NCBI GenBank assembly: GCA_028829895.1
Contig: CM054179.1
Span: forward strand, 75,240,544 to 75,304,543
Origin: Sinotaia quadrata
Taxonomy: Eukaryota; Mollusca; Gastropoda; Architaenioglossa; Viviparidae
Reading direction: 5' to 3'
Length of the DNA: 64,000 nucleotides
In this document: positions 48,906-63,260 of the stretch, one piece after another
How positions within the stretch are numbered: the stretch's first letter is position 1
Layout of the letters: each line of letters starts with the position of its first letter
The notes under the pieces: model-generated
What the model was told of the DNA's origin: nothing
The model's database searches: none
The model's input: only the letters and a program-made list of their open reading frames with translations
Position numbers and translations under genes: made by a program

Positions 48906-49874
48906 AAGCCAGCAACAGATAGACCAGCAAAATTTCATGATCATCCCATCATCTTTACTATATTTGATCTTTCACTCTGTTCTACTCGGCATTATTGTAA
49001 ATCTTATTACAGTGGTGCACCTTTCGTAAGGCCACAAAATTGGTGAAAACTGGAAAACAGCCAACATAATAGATAAATAAATATCATGCCTTATTCAGTT
49101 TTAGTTTCAAAATATATATCTTGACTTGATATACTAATGTTTGGATGCATACCTACATCACTGACCAGCAATGAGTTGATAAATAAAATCATAGTGATTG
49201 AAATGAAGAAAATAGAATGCTTGAGGTTAAAACTAGTGTCTGTTTCTTATATCCTGTAAGATAGTACAGAGTCAAGCAAGAATTTTTTTTTAATTCAAAC
49301 AAAAGCTATTTCATGAATGAAAAATACATTACTGATTTTTCTATGTGCTGCTTGTTTTGACAGTGCAAAGTGATGATGAGAATGTACCTAGGTTAATGCA
49401 AAATCAGCCTAAGCCAGAATTTGAATGGTTACACAACTTCATGACAGTTTTTTGGACCATGGTATTTGGTGACTGAATTCACCAGCTGGAAATAAGGGGT
49501 GCAAGAGCCTCGTACCCTCAGCAAGAGAAACGTATGAAGTAAGCAAGAGAATTGCATACAATACTATCTCTAATGGACTTTTATTTGGGGATAAGTGTGA
49601 ATACATTTGGAAATCTCATTTTGCTTTAAGAGTTATTTCAGTGATCACTTGAAACTGTGTTAAAGTGACTTCTACTCATGACATTATTATTATATGATAT
49701 AATAATGTACTTTCATAATTTTTACTTCATATTTTTGTAGTGAGGTATAAGTGTACGAACTATAATAACTTTGTTCAACCTTCTCTTTTAATTAAACATC
49801 TATTGATATTTAATATGTCTAACTACAAATGAGTATTTGAAAAAGGAAAATAAACTAATCTGATAGTGCAGTAA

Positions 49875-50005
49875 CCTTGTATTTTAGCTTGTGTGTGCCA
49901 CAAGTGTACATATGAACACATGCTTTATCTCGTGTGTGCCACAAGCATGCATATACACACATACTCTGTCTTGTGTGTACTACAAGTACACATAAACACA
50001 CACGC
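49875..50005. repeat. Degenerate 48-bp repeat
   Basis: Three units with GTGTGTGCCACAAG. Confidence 0.75.
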
Positions 50006-50109
50006 AACTTTCTCATGACAATGTTGCATCTGAACACAACAGTAAAACATGATGAAAAAGACTGTGTTAACATTCATTAGGATAGAAAGAAAAGCAACAG
50101 GAGGTCAGT

Positions 50110-51380
50110 AACTTTATATTTTATTTACATGTTCAAATGTTGCTATGTGCAGGAAAGGTTGTGCTGAAACAAAAATTCAAAGACTTCTACCAGAATAGGA
50201 TGCACATGATCCTGTGATATTAATGTATCTTGATCTTAGCTGTATCACAAATTTCCCATAACAAATACACAAATTAAGATCATTACTCATATTTTACTGA
50301 TGGTATGCTTGCAAGATTTATGGTCCATGTTATTTTGGTTACAATCTGGAAGGTCAAAGATTATTATATATTTTCATTATTGTTGCTGTTGTCATTAAGT
50401 ATTGTGGTGTTGGTTTAGTGTCATTGCATCACTAAAGGAAAGATATGAAGTTATGTCTACTTGATTTGTTATTTGTAGTGTGGATGTTTATATCAATATT
50501 TTCTAATTATGTCAATTTGATTTGAAATGTATGGTGAACATAAATTTGAAATTGTACAGATTCATATAAATCCTTTAAAATGTTTAAGTAAAGCTTAAAA
50601 ATTATATACTTAAAAATATATATAATATAAAGATAGTCTTGCTTATAGAATTTTAAAATGTATACAGTACAGATTAACTTATCCAGTAAAAAGACTCTAA
50701 TGATTGGTACACCAATAAAGGGAGATAAGTTACATACCTATATCTCTTAGAAATCATGCCTACCATATAAGTGACTAATTTTGCTTATAGAATTTTAAAA
50801 TGAATACCTTTCATATTAACTTATCCAGTAAAAGACTGTAATGATTGGTATACCAATAAAGGGAAAGAAATTATAGATCTCTATAATTAGAAATCATGTA
50901 TATCATACAAGTCACTAATTTAACATTGATTCTAAAACAAATTCTTAAGCATACTATGTTTGCAACAAACACATAAACTAAATTATAATGAATTTTTAAA
51001 AATTGAAAGTTCAAGATAAAAATTGCCGTATAAAGATATTAAAATAAGCCTTTAAAAGATAAGAGATGTAGACATACAGATAGATAAGTATCATTTAGGA
51101 AAATGTTTCATATTAAATCTTTAAAAATCATTATGATGGATTAAACTCTCAATTTTAGAAAGTTAACAGAAACTATATATGTGCATTTAAAAAAGCGCAG
51201 GAAAATTTTAAAGCATTTAAAATTTTAATTTCATGTAAGCATGAAATAATGTTACATAAAAATATTTAATAAGCCTTTATGGAGATAATAGGTATTTTCA
51301 AATATTTAAATACATCATTCAGGTATCCAGTTCATGTAAAACCTTTAAATCTTCTTCACTGTAGACCCAAATGTCAACTT
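50110..51380. other. AT-rich non-coding stretch
   Basis: No exon recognised. A paired segment at 50634-50760 and 50784-50900 (AGAATTTTAAAATG...CCAATAAAGGGA) is an old tandem duplication of about 145 bp. Confidence 0.5.
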
Positions 51381-51387
51381 TATGAAG

Positions 51388-51576
51388 TTAAAACTTTGCC
51401 ACAATGTGTGTAGAGATTGGAGGAATTTGGTGAGAATTCCCCTCAGCTGAAGGAGCATTTTTCACAGGTTCAGAAGTCTCATCCAATTCTCTGCCAGTCT
51501 GCTGCAGTGCCTCAAGGCTGTGTACTGCAAAAGAATGGCAAAGGACTGGTGAGGTTTTCTGCTTTTTAACACCAAC
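51388..51576 (-). CDS. Candidate 3' exon of unknown gene or alternative tail
   Basis: After a good acceptor (TATTCCCTCAG) a minus-strand frame stays open for 62 codons to a TAA. It includes VGVKKQKTSPVLCHSFAVHS and LEALQQTGRELDETSEPVKN, hydrophilic as in a cytoplasmic tail. The frame implies a phase 0 junction, whereas the nearest upstream exon (54380-54515) ends in its own stop, and a possible donor in it (ACTG|GTGATT) is phase 1. It may belong to the same gene through an unseen exon, or it may be 3' UTR. Confidence 0.35.
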   Translation of the reverse strand, partial: VGVKKQKTSPVLCHSFAVHSLEALQQTGRELDETSEPVKNAPSAEGNSHQIPPISTHIVAKF

Positions 51577-54379
51577 CTGAGGGAATAAAAATTCACTACT
51601 ATTAAATCAATATGCTGACAACTGTGATGGGTTTGAGTAAAAAATAGGTGAAATACATATTTGTGTTTATTATTTGGTAGGGAAAATACAGCATACAAAA
51701 ATCAGTAGATTATATTACAATACCATAGACCATACAAAGCTGGCATATTTTAAATGCCTCTATCCCAAAATTCACTAGTACTAAGTGTCAACAATTGTTT
51801 TATTTCAAGAACAACATGACAGGCATTTGAAGGTTTTTGTAAAGATCAAATGATACATAATTAGATGGAATAGCAACTTAAGTAGTCTCACAACTGGGCA
51901 AGCTGGTGAACTTAAGACTTTGATACCAAGAAGAATCAACTCACTCAATACATCTCTAACATTATTTTCTTATGCTTCTTTGCAATAAAGTGTTGGGTTA
52001 ATTTTTTGTTTGTTTGCTAATGTTTTGTTTTGTTTTGTTTTGTGGCAAAACTGCTATAACTTCAGAGCCTTAATTAGTAGAGATTTAGGAAACATTAGAT
52101 TGAGCAATTAATCTTAAATGAGTGTGCAGTAACATTTCTAATGAAACATTTTTTTTAGTGTTTGATGCACATAATTGTATTGAAAGAAATGCAAAATATA
52201 ATATGATAGATTTATAATTAGGATCAAAATTATGAAATGAAGTAGAAAAATAAACATAACAATATACAATAATATAAAAACTGAACAATTCTACACTCAT
52301 TGACAACTCAGAATTTGTAAAATGTATCTTAAGTCTAGAAATGCCTCATATATATGCAAAGGGTAGACAAATGGATAAATATCATTGTTGTACGACATGT
52401 ATTTATAATAGATCTCATTAGCATACAGGCAAAGATCTTCAATTTGTATTGTAAGATACATTTATTTTCTTATGAACTTTACTTATAGTAACACACTCCA
52501 TTGATTATTTATCAAAACATTTATTTTCAGCAGATTTTACAAATGCCAAGGCAATGGGATTGAAATTCATTAAAAAAAAAATATTTCCAATTTCTGGATC
52601 TTAATCAATATAATGAATATTATTAAAGAAATCTCTATTTTATTCATTTCTGGGTCTTAGTGAAAATAAACACATTTTAAACAAGTTATTTTATTATGTG
52701 TGGTCTTAGTGAATATAATTAACATTATTAAAAGATGTCTTTATTTTATTAATGCAAAGTTATTTTTAGGCAAATGTCATAATCAGGTGTTATGTCACTA
52801 AAAAGTTCATAAAATAATATTATTCTTGCTTCTAATCTTATAAATAAACATGGTTAACTCATTCTTAAATAAAATGTGTTTTAATTCTTCAAATCTTTCT
52901 TTCTTTGTCAAAAATCTCTATATAATAACCAACCCTTGAAAATCCCACTTGCAAGCATGCAATTTGCAAGTGGAAAAATGTCATTTGCAAGCTCATAAAA
53001 TAACAAGTAGCCTGTCATAAGGTGATATTTTTTCATTTAAAATAAAGTTATTTTCTATCTATCTTTTAAGAAATAATTTAATTCCTAGTAATCAATTAGA
53101 CTAGCATTTCAGGTGAGACAAGAGTCACGACTGTTTAGAAAATAGAATAACAATACTAATATATTTAAACATCTTGAATGTGTACTAGGTGAAGGCGAGA
53201 GACATGCATTTTTAGAGGCATACTCAGTGTATTGACAACAGCGCATATTCAAATCAGATTGGATTCAGAGATGATGATTGTATCAGCAAGCACCATGTCC
53301 CTGTCTGGGTTTGATTTGGTTTATTCCTTTTCATTTTGTGTTTGTTTAAATTTTCAGTGCGTTTTATTCATCATCAACCATTAGTTAGTTACAAAGTCTA
53401 AATAATTAAAACCTTCAACATAAGGAGTGACAATGAAGCAGTCAAATATATATATTTTTTAAGTGATACTGAAACCAATTGGGTGGAGCAATCATTGCCC
53501 AGCACACCACAGCAAATTGATGAATCTGTAGGAGCAAATGAATCTATTGTTACCAGGGAATAGAGTAGAAGAGTGTTTACTAGAAAATAACTCTAAAAAT
53601 ACAAGTAAAAAAGTAAAAAAGCAAGGTGGAAGTGGCTGGTTTGTTGGTTAGGTGAAATGTTTTAATAAAAACTGCTAAGTATTAAAACCAAAGTATTTCT
53701 TATTATTATGACAAAGACAAATATATAGTAAGTTCTTTTCATTTAATTCAACCTATTATTATATATTTGATGTTAACAGTTGTCATCATCATCCCCCACC
53801 CCCTCCACCATTGATGGCATTCTGTCTTTAGCGAGTTGTCATAACTAACTGCGAGTTACTCAAGGCTGCAATTTTTGAGAGTAGATATTAACTAATGAAA
53901 ATGAATAAAAGAAAGTTACTTATCTGTCAAAATTAATCATTGAAACCATCTCTAAAAATATCTTCACATCTGTCATATACATTATTTTCTTAATGGCTAA
54001 ATCTAAACATTGTCTCACATGATCTTTTTCTGGCAAACATAATGGAAATAAGGTCATGCAATTACTTGAAATCTACATTTAATGCTTGCAATTTTAATTT
54101 ACTTTAAAAAATTTAATTAACCATTTAATACAGTATACACTATCTGTGCTAACATTTGTTTCTCCTGTTGATTTGCAAAATTAGCATTTCATTAATTCTT
54201 TCTTTTCTTTATCCTTTTGGAATACATTGATATTTCAAACTTTTACATCATTTTGTATGAACATTATACCAACAGAAACAGTTTACAAGCATGTTCATGG
54301 CCCCTGTGGTGTCCTACTAAACTCAAGCTGTGACCTTATTTTCATCCCTTCATCCATCCATCATCTGTCTATCCTAGAA

Positions 54380-57300
54380 CTAAAGGAAATCTCTAATAAA
54401 TTTTAAATCACCAGTAGCCTCAGCTGCTGTAGGAGAGTAATACATGTCCACCACAGACTGAATTGTTTCCAATCTGGAATCACTGGTGGCAAAGGTATAC
54501 TGATCATCAACACCACTGAAACATATTAAAAGAATAAAAATAAAAGCTAAACTTAAAGAGAAATTTTCTAAAAAATATGTTTTTCTTAAATACTTATCAG
54601 AAGTATTTATATAAGGAGATCATAAAGATTATCATGTCATGCAAGCCATAACCATAAGATTTACTTAAACTCTAAGAAATGAAAGATCTTAACTCAGTCG
54701 ATTGTCCTGCAAGTTATGCCCCCAAAGTATAGCTTAAATATGGTAACATTAAAAATAGGGTGGCTGGAAGAACCTATGTGTATATAATCTGATAAGTATT
54801 GAGGAAAAACTTGTTTTACACGAAAAGTGCCTACTTCATAATTCAACCTGATATGAATTCTAAAGATCCCACATATAAACAATCAAATTTTAATTTGCAA
54901 TTATCATATTAAAAAAAGAAAAATTGTTAATTTTGGACTGGGTAATTATTGATCACTTCAGATGAGTGTTCTCATCAGTTTATGTGGCTGGTAAGAACAT
55001 TTGTGTGGATGAGTCTTTGATGCTCTAGAAAGGTCATTTAGGTTTCATAACAGTACATAACATCTAAATATGCATGATTTGGTATCAAATCATATGAAAT
55101 TCAGACTTTTAGTGGGTGAGACCTCTGATGAGGTGGCACCTGGATATTTATCCAAAATACCACTGAAACACCCCCAAATCACAAAACATTTATTATTTGG
55201 GGGTCAGATCATTTGTGGAGCCCAAGTCTGAATGAAATATCCAACATTTTCATTCATGTATGGTAAATAATAACATACTGGATAATAATACTCTAGGCAC
55301 ACAACAGCAAGCTGAATGGCTTAAAGCATTAAACTATTAAAAAGAAGTAGAAGTAATATTACTGTTGCATTTTTTTAAATGGTAAGAATAAATTATAAAT
55401 TATGTCATTTTATTTTCTAGACCTTGGGAATGAATTGTTTTTACATGAAATATAAAGGGAGCTTAACCCCATATTTGCTTATAAGCAAATTTATTTGTAA
55501 TCTCAATAAGTTATTAATAAGTTGTATAATACATTTAACTAACACTATGATACATATCGTTGTTTTGCCTTACCTTCTGCTTATTGGTTTCATTTCTATG
55601 TCTGAAGAAAATGATGGCTCCCTGCGAACCCAAAATACAAAATATTATTTTGTACACATGTTAAATATTTCCATGATCAGTTTTACATTCTATAGGAAAC
55701 AACTGAAAAATGCATCATATTTAATAAGTCACAATCATGTTCATGTTAATTAATAATATTAAATCTATTAAAAAACATAGTTAACAATTTTAAAATATTA
55801 GAAAATGCATAATATATGCTTTGTAAGACATTATTTAGCTAATGAGGTTTAGATAAAGGACAGCTATATACAATAATTATATGTAAAATTTGTTATATAT
55901 AAATATATGATGCTTCAGCTAAATGTAATTAGATTTAAGGCATTTGCTTACCTTAAGGTAAAGGTTTTCAATGTCTTCCGTCTGAAAAACACAAAAATAC
56001 CAAAAACTGCTGCACCTAATGACAAGATACTACAGATGATGATAATCGCCACTAGGATTCTGCTGTCACAGCGGTAGTCACCAATAAGATCAATGCAGTA
56101 ACTGATGGGACCACACGTGGCACTAAGACATTCATCTGTTTCTGTCTGACACCACTCTCCTTCATATCCCAAATCACAGTGACACAAGTAAGGACCAAAT
56201 GTGAAAGCTCTTTTGGGATCCTCACACTTATCTGGAAAAGCCTTTGGTTGACAGTGTCCATGAATGCAGGGGTTCATGAGAATGTAAACATTAATGGTTA
56301 ACTGCTTACTAAAAGCATCAAAGGCATCCTTGATCCTTAGGTCATACTGCACATAGCCAGAGAAGTTTTGGGTAAAATGCAGCATGACTTTCTTTCTTCC
56401 AATGCCTGCAACACTGCTCAGATTAATGGGAGACAACCAAGGATCTTGTGAACTTAGGTCTGAAACTTCAAAGTTGACACCTGAAAAATGACCCAAAAAT
56501 ATTATTTTCTGGAATTCCATATGTTGTCTTGAAGCTAACTTCACTGGAAGTATTTAGATTTGTAGCACAAAATGCTTACTTTCTTTATTAATAGTCTGAT
56601 TCTTTTCATGATATATAATATTTTAAAACTGTATTTGCCAAAAACTAGAATCAGTGTTGTTCATGACCTATATAAACAAAGACATTGTACATTAAATTTT
56701 TTCAAAAAAACCCACAACTGTTTACAGTTTTATTTATTATTTAATATTAGCAGTAACATTAAAAAGTAGATTTAAATGAGGATAAAAGTAATTTTTTTAC
56801 ACAAAATGGATTTCTCTGAAAACTTACAAGATATGCATATATAGATGATCTGTAAACAAATTTAAAAGCTGAGAAGCTTATGTAGGCAGATAAAAAATAA
56901 AGATTTTACACAATAGTGATATCCCCTTAATCAATACCCCTTTAAGGGGAGTATGATTAGAAAAGTGTTACGAATTTATGAAAAATCTTATTTTACATAG
57001 AAAATCAATTTTCTGGCATACAATCCAAAATGTATACATGAGAGGGATTATTAATAGGATGCAGGCAGTTTTCTACAAAAACAATTAAATATCTTTTTTA
57101 TAAATTGTGAAGAACATACAGCAAAAACTGTTAGGGAAAGAACCTCTTAGAGAAAACAGGGATGACTTAGCAACAACAACTGAATCTATAACTGGGTCAG
57201 AGCCAAAAATAGACGTATCTCTCAGATTAATTCTAAAGTACATGTTTTCCTGAATAGATAAATCATTATAATCTTGAGAATTTTGCAACTTTTTACATAA

Positions 57301-60300
57301 TAACTTGATTTGGAAGAATATTCTTAGCACAAAAAAGAATCTATTACTAACTAAAGTGGTTAAAGAATATATTTTTGAGGGATCTCCAGACAAAGTAGGA
57401 ATTTCACTAATACTGCATATCAATGCTAAAGCTGCTAGAATAAAAAGACAATTTTGAAATCTTTATTTGCCAACACTTTAAAGAAGTCAGAATTGAAATA
57501 GTTCAAAATTATTCCCAAGTTCCAACAACAATATGTCACTTGTCTGGATCTTTCTCTTTCTATATTGCCTACTGAGTACTGTTTAATTTATTAAATGTTT
57601 GGAAACAGAGAAAAGTAATGTTTTATTATAGGAATTGCCAGTCTCAAAATGCCATGCAAAGAACTGGACTAATTTTGTTAAGAAAATATTAACTAAGTGG
57701 GTCAAGTTCTCTGATATCACAGTACTGACAAAATAAATTCCATTTAAAATATTGGACCGTCAAGCAATACCTGATACTGTCAATTACTAAATAATTTACT
57801 TATTATTGATGATAATATCCATCTGTGCAGAGTTAACCCTAACAGACCTGGGATTGGGTGGAAGACTGAAATGAGGCCTGTCTGACAGGTGGTTTCTTCA
57901 GAATTTTTTCATTTTGCTCATCTGAATAGAACTATCAAATCAGAGTAATGTTTATCAAATGTTCAACCAAAAGACAAATTAAGGTATCAATTGCATACAT
58001 TAATATCTGATTTGTAAAAAGATAAACAAAAGCCAGCAACTAAAGAAAATTCATAGCTAAATGCAGTGTCGTACTGAAAATGCAAAAAAGCAACATTTTG
58101 ATATGAAATAAACTGTATTATACTGTTATTAGCAGTGGTAATTGCTAATTCATTTTTTAAGCAAATAATAACACCGACTTTGATCACATGATCAGCTGAC
58201 TGATTTAAATTAAACAAAAGTACTGGTGAAAAGATGCTAATGTTCAAATTATGTCAGTTAAGAGAAAACACAGGTGCAATATTTTGTTTTAAAAACAGTG
58301 CATGTATATATATGAAACATACTTAGGTAATCTATTTTTGTTTCTCTAATAGAGTAGGTGAGTTTCTTGAACTATGGTTTGTACATGTACAAATCTTCAT
58401 GCATACGCATGTTTATAACAAGCATCTCAGTGTGAATATAAAATAGCTTTAAGTAAAATATAAAAATATTTGAAAATAAAAGTGGGTCAATATATTTAAA
58501 CAATATCATATGATCAATACTTTCTTTTAAAAAAATAATGATGAGTTATTAGAGTGCTTATTCTTTAATAAAATGCTCCAAGCTTTTTACAACGCTAAGT
58601 AAAAATTCAGTAAAAAACATACAAAATAAACATAATGAAATACCACACAATATCCAACACATATAGTAGCATATAATGAATATGTTCAGAATGACAATAC
58701 AAAAATAAACATGTAATACAAGCTGCCTTATTGAAATCACTTGGCAGTGGGACCATATATGAAATAAAGAAAAATAAATGGAAAAGATTATGAAAAAATT
58801 GTATTGTACTTTTGTAGGAAACGAGCAGTTGTTATATTAAAACCTGTAATTAACAAAAATGTTTTCAATAACATTAAGCCACTCAAAGCTCTAAGTGAGA
58901 TCAGCATGTTAAAGTTCTTTAATTAAGATCCACATATGAAAACATTAAGTGAAATCAGCATGTTGAAATTTTCAGTAAGATCAGCACTTCAAAAACTTTC
59001 AGTGAGAAATGAATGTCAAAACTTTAAGTGAGGTCAAAATGTCAAAGCTTTAGTGAGAACAGCATATTAAACAAAATGTCATATAACCAGATTAAAATGT
59101 TTTTTCCATCCTATAACAAAAACATAATTTGGAATTTATAGCAATAGAGCTTTCTTTCTTTTATATTTTTTTATGAATATAGTGTAATTATGTTTTAGCT
59201 ACTTTTCTGCCATTCATTTTAGGTTTTAAGTAAAAAAAAATAAACATAAAATATTTCAGATCTTTTTTCTTATTCCAGATCTTATTTCTTCAATAATTTG
59301 CATTTTACCGTGTTCTTCTCTTGTCCTATTGATAAAGGTGAGGGAATCATTTGAATCGACATCATTGAATGCAATAACACCCAGTTCAACTGGAACTGTA
59401 GTGTTGCCTTGCATTAGGACTGTTATGTTTATTCCATTTCCTGCCAAGGGCCCAGTCATTAGCTGCTGCATTACTATAGTGTCATTCTGACCTATAAAAT
59501 ACATTATTATATGCAACAATAAACATACAGTATTATTTATTATTATTTACAAAATCATTCTAAATATCAAGAGGATCACATTTCCAGAAAATGTTCATAG
59601 GAAACATTATTTTATTTAAAATGTTTAAAACAATACTTAAAGTCCAAATACAATACTATAAACAACAGAAGATAAATACAGACATCCTTCAATTTATGAA
59701 TACTGATTTACAAGTTTTAAACCATTTTTTTCTCTCGACTAGCAAAAATTCACTTATATAAGTATGCATTGTACTCAGTGTGTCAATACAGTGGACTATA
59801 AGTGGGGGAAAGAGTAATAAAGGCAATGCACAACACTGTAGAGAACTAGTTTTTGACATGCTTTGAAAGCAAGTGATACACTTTATTTGCAGGTCCTGTA
59901 TGGTGATATAATAGCTAATTCAATTTCTTCATCAAAACTGGCTTTTTGGGTTATATTTTATATATTTAACTTTAAATGAAATTTAAGAATTTGGATTTGA
60001 GAATTTTGAATTTAGATGGCTGAGGATATCAGAATGCAAATTTATTTTGTTGTGTGTATGTATTAAATCTTTATTTTGTTTCTAAATCTGCAAATGTAAT
60101 ACAAGAAATTTTAATATAACTAATAAAAGAAACAGAGCATTATCACTAATACAAATACTTTAGGATACCAAAACATCACTAACAGAAATAAACATAAGTA
60201 TGCTTGATTTTATGAGTACAACTGGACAAGAAGAGGAAATAAATCAACAACAATACTAAGTCTCATCACACAACTTTATTTCTGCAATTGAAGCATTATG

Positions 60301-60447
60301 CAGATGTCAAGTATTTATTCAAGAGAAACATGAATATTTCTTAAATATTCTGAAATTAAGTGTTTTATGTATTATGTAAAATGTATTAAGCAACACTTCT
60401 TATCAGCTTTAATAGACACCTTTCCTTTTTCTTTATCTTTATAATCC

Positions 60448-60479
<32 letters not shown>

Positions 60480-63219
60480 CATGTGCGCACACACACTGTT
60501 ACGTTTCCAGTATTTATTTATAGACCCTGCCTAGGATAATTAAGGACTTTAAAGATAATAGATAAATTAATTCCTTCTCTCATATCCTATACAGACTGGT
60601 TGCTCAACTTATCATTTGACTAATTTAAAAATGTGTCTTGTAGTGCAGACGACAGATTTACAAACTGATAAATTGCGTACGTTAGCTGGGTTGGAGTCGT
60701 TAAATTCCTCTAAATTAATATGCATTCGTTATGTCATTCAGCTCAACTGCCCCCATCCAATCCAAGAAGTAATCTTTAGGTCTATTATGCATAAAAATTA
60801 ACTACGAAGAGGTTTAACAATTTAAAATAAGATTTAATTAAGTTTAACAATTTAACAATAATCAAATACGAGCGCGAAAGTCTATTTCTTAATTCTCGCA
60901 CGTATGTGCTTAAAGTTTATCGAGAAAAGGTGCCCAATTGTGTCTTTATGAACTTTGTATCAACTGAGGAATACTCAGCTGTAAGTCTCTGTATCGCCTG
61001 GTCTCGTTATTCCAGTCCGTACCGGTCTTCTCACAGTAGTCACATCAGCGGAAATGCACGTGGCATACAGTGGAAATTATCCTTTTATGTCGCTAGTGAA
61101 CTTGAGGTTAGACCAGCATACGTCTATTCGTTGACGTTGCTTTGGTGTGGTGTGGACTCTAGAATAATTGAATTCTCTCCTCAGAATTCAAACCAGCTTG
61201 TACAGGTCTTCAGGACGAAGACAAAGACAACTTGTCCAAGTTCAAGGATGCAGACAAGGAACTGACCTTATGAAAGGAAAATGTGTCCTATAGTCTCTGC
61301 TAACATGTTCGCTACTTAAGCACGTTTCAGTTTAAATGCTTTGAATTAGAAATTCGACTACGCGTCGTTTACAATTTAGATTTAGAAAAATGTAATCTTC
61401 TCACACATGTTTCATTTAACAGTGCATGACGTATGAATCATAAAATTATATACAACGTTAAATTAATGTTCATACAAAAGGGATAATTCAAATCAACAAA
61501 GCGCTTCACAATTTACAATTAAAATTACACGCAATAAATTGAATTACATGAGAAATTCATATCGAGCGCAGGCATTTCTGGCTCTAGTGAATTTAACTCT
61601 TTACCAGGCGGATCGCCCAACTTTGCCCGTACATCGTGTAGGGCAGAACGCCCAAGAGCGCCCATAGTAACGATTTCACTTAGAGTTCTTTTTCCTTTAC
61701 ATATTTACATCATATCCGGTCCCTACAGGAAGCATGACGTTTGTACAACGATTTCCGCGCCATTTTGAAACATTTTCATGTGGCAGCATTCATTTTTTCA
61801 TAAAGTTTTCTTTGTTTTTCGCGTTCGGTGTTTCAAATGGATTTCTTAGTGTCTTCGATCGTTAATGAGAAGTTTAATGGATTCAATTTATCAGATAATG
61901 AGGTAAGAGAAGTTTATTTTTGAATTAGATGATAGGATTAGAAGTGACATTAGTGTCAGTAGCGTGCACATGTAATATCTTTCAAATTTTGGACGAGAGT
62001 GCGTCAGATTCTGAGGATATCGAAGAGGAATAGGGGGAATGGGTATCTGGAGACGCACATGGTTGGAATAATAGTACTTTAGCACTGGAAATATCGGAAT
62101 TTATAACAGAAATGGGGCCGAATGTGACTGTAACTAATGATAGTACTCAGTTGGCTTTCTTCTATCAGTTTTTCAAAGAAACATTTGACAAGATAGCGGA
62201 ATAAACGAACAAGTACGCACGTCCGAAAATTGCGAAAAAACAAAATGGCGATCCAGGTTGGAAAGAAACTAATGCCACTGAAATTAAGGCTTATTTTGGA
62301 CTTATGATTTTGATAGGAATTCACAACCTGCCGAAAAAAGAGATGTATAGATCGTCTGACGACAGATTAGTGTTCCTGGCATGAACAAAAAGTGTGTGTA
62401 CATAGTGTTTGTAGCGGACAAAAATGGACAATATTTTTTTGTGTAAATATATATTTTCACGCATGGATTCAAATTTAACACCCGAAAGTACACTTCAATT
62501 AAGGATATTAATAAAGCTGCTTTCATTTCCTTTCATTTTGCATTTTATTTCATTGAAATATATGCACTAATACCTAAGATATGATGTTTTTACCGACGTA
62601 CCCCTAAATCTCACTGACATCCTGAAAAATCTTGCCCGTTTAGAGCTAAAAAAGGGAAAAACGTCTGCCGAGTAAAGAGTTAAAAGCAATATAAATTAAA
62701 GTTACAATGGAAAAGAGTTACAATGAATTTATATTCCATAACTTATAGGTTTTCAGTCATTTCAATGAACCGTGCTCAAGTATATAGCAATACAATATAA
62801 TACATAGCACAAATACATACATAGTTAAAATATACAGAATACAATCAAATAAAAATGATACCTTATGAGAAGTCGAAGTGTCTATTCTCATCTACCTCAC
62901 CGGCCTGTCCGTTCCTGTACGACTCGAGTAGCTAACGTGGCTTGTCGCGTAGCTAATTGTTTTCTCGCAGTGTCGGACCGGTGCGTTTTACCAATATTTA
63001 TAAGAAAGCATAAAGCATATCACGTGACGGATCGCGTGGCATGTAGTTGGTTCTAGAACCTAGACAATGGGCCTAAAGTTACATAACGTCGTGACCTCTT
63101 TGCTGGAAGCTTCTTGATATGAATATCACGAGAGAGCTCCAAACAAAGGAATTTCAAATCTCAATATTTGAAGTAAACAACAAGTGGGTCAGAAAGTCAT
63201 GACATTTTTATCAGACTGT

Positions 63220-63260
<41 letters not shown>

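Larger units (their letters stand above)
60499..63110. other. Intronic block of foreign composition, probably mobile
   Basis: GC content and CG frequency rise here compared with the surrounding AT-rich intron. It begins near TGTTACGTTTCCAG and encloses the piggyBac remnant. Open frames (such as 60906-61265) match nothing I know, and I could not identify its ends. Confidence 0.35.

Noticed and set aside
60906..61265. 119-codon plus-strand frame in an intron of the membrane-protein gene
   Set aside because: No recognisable motif, and it lies in a block of transposon-like composition.
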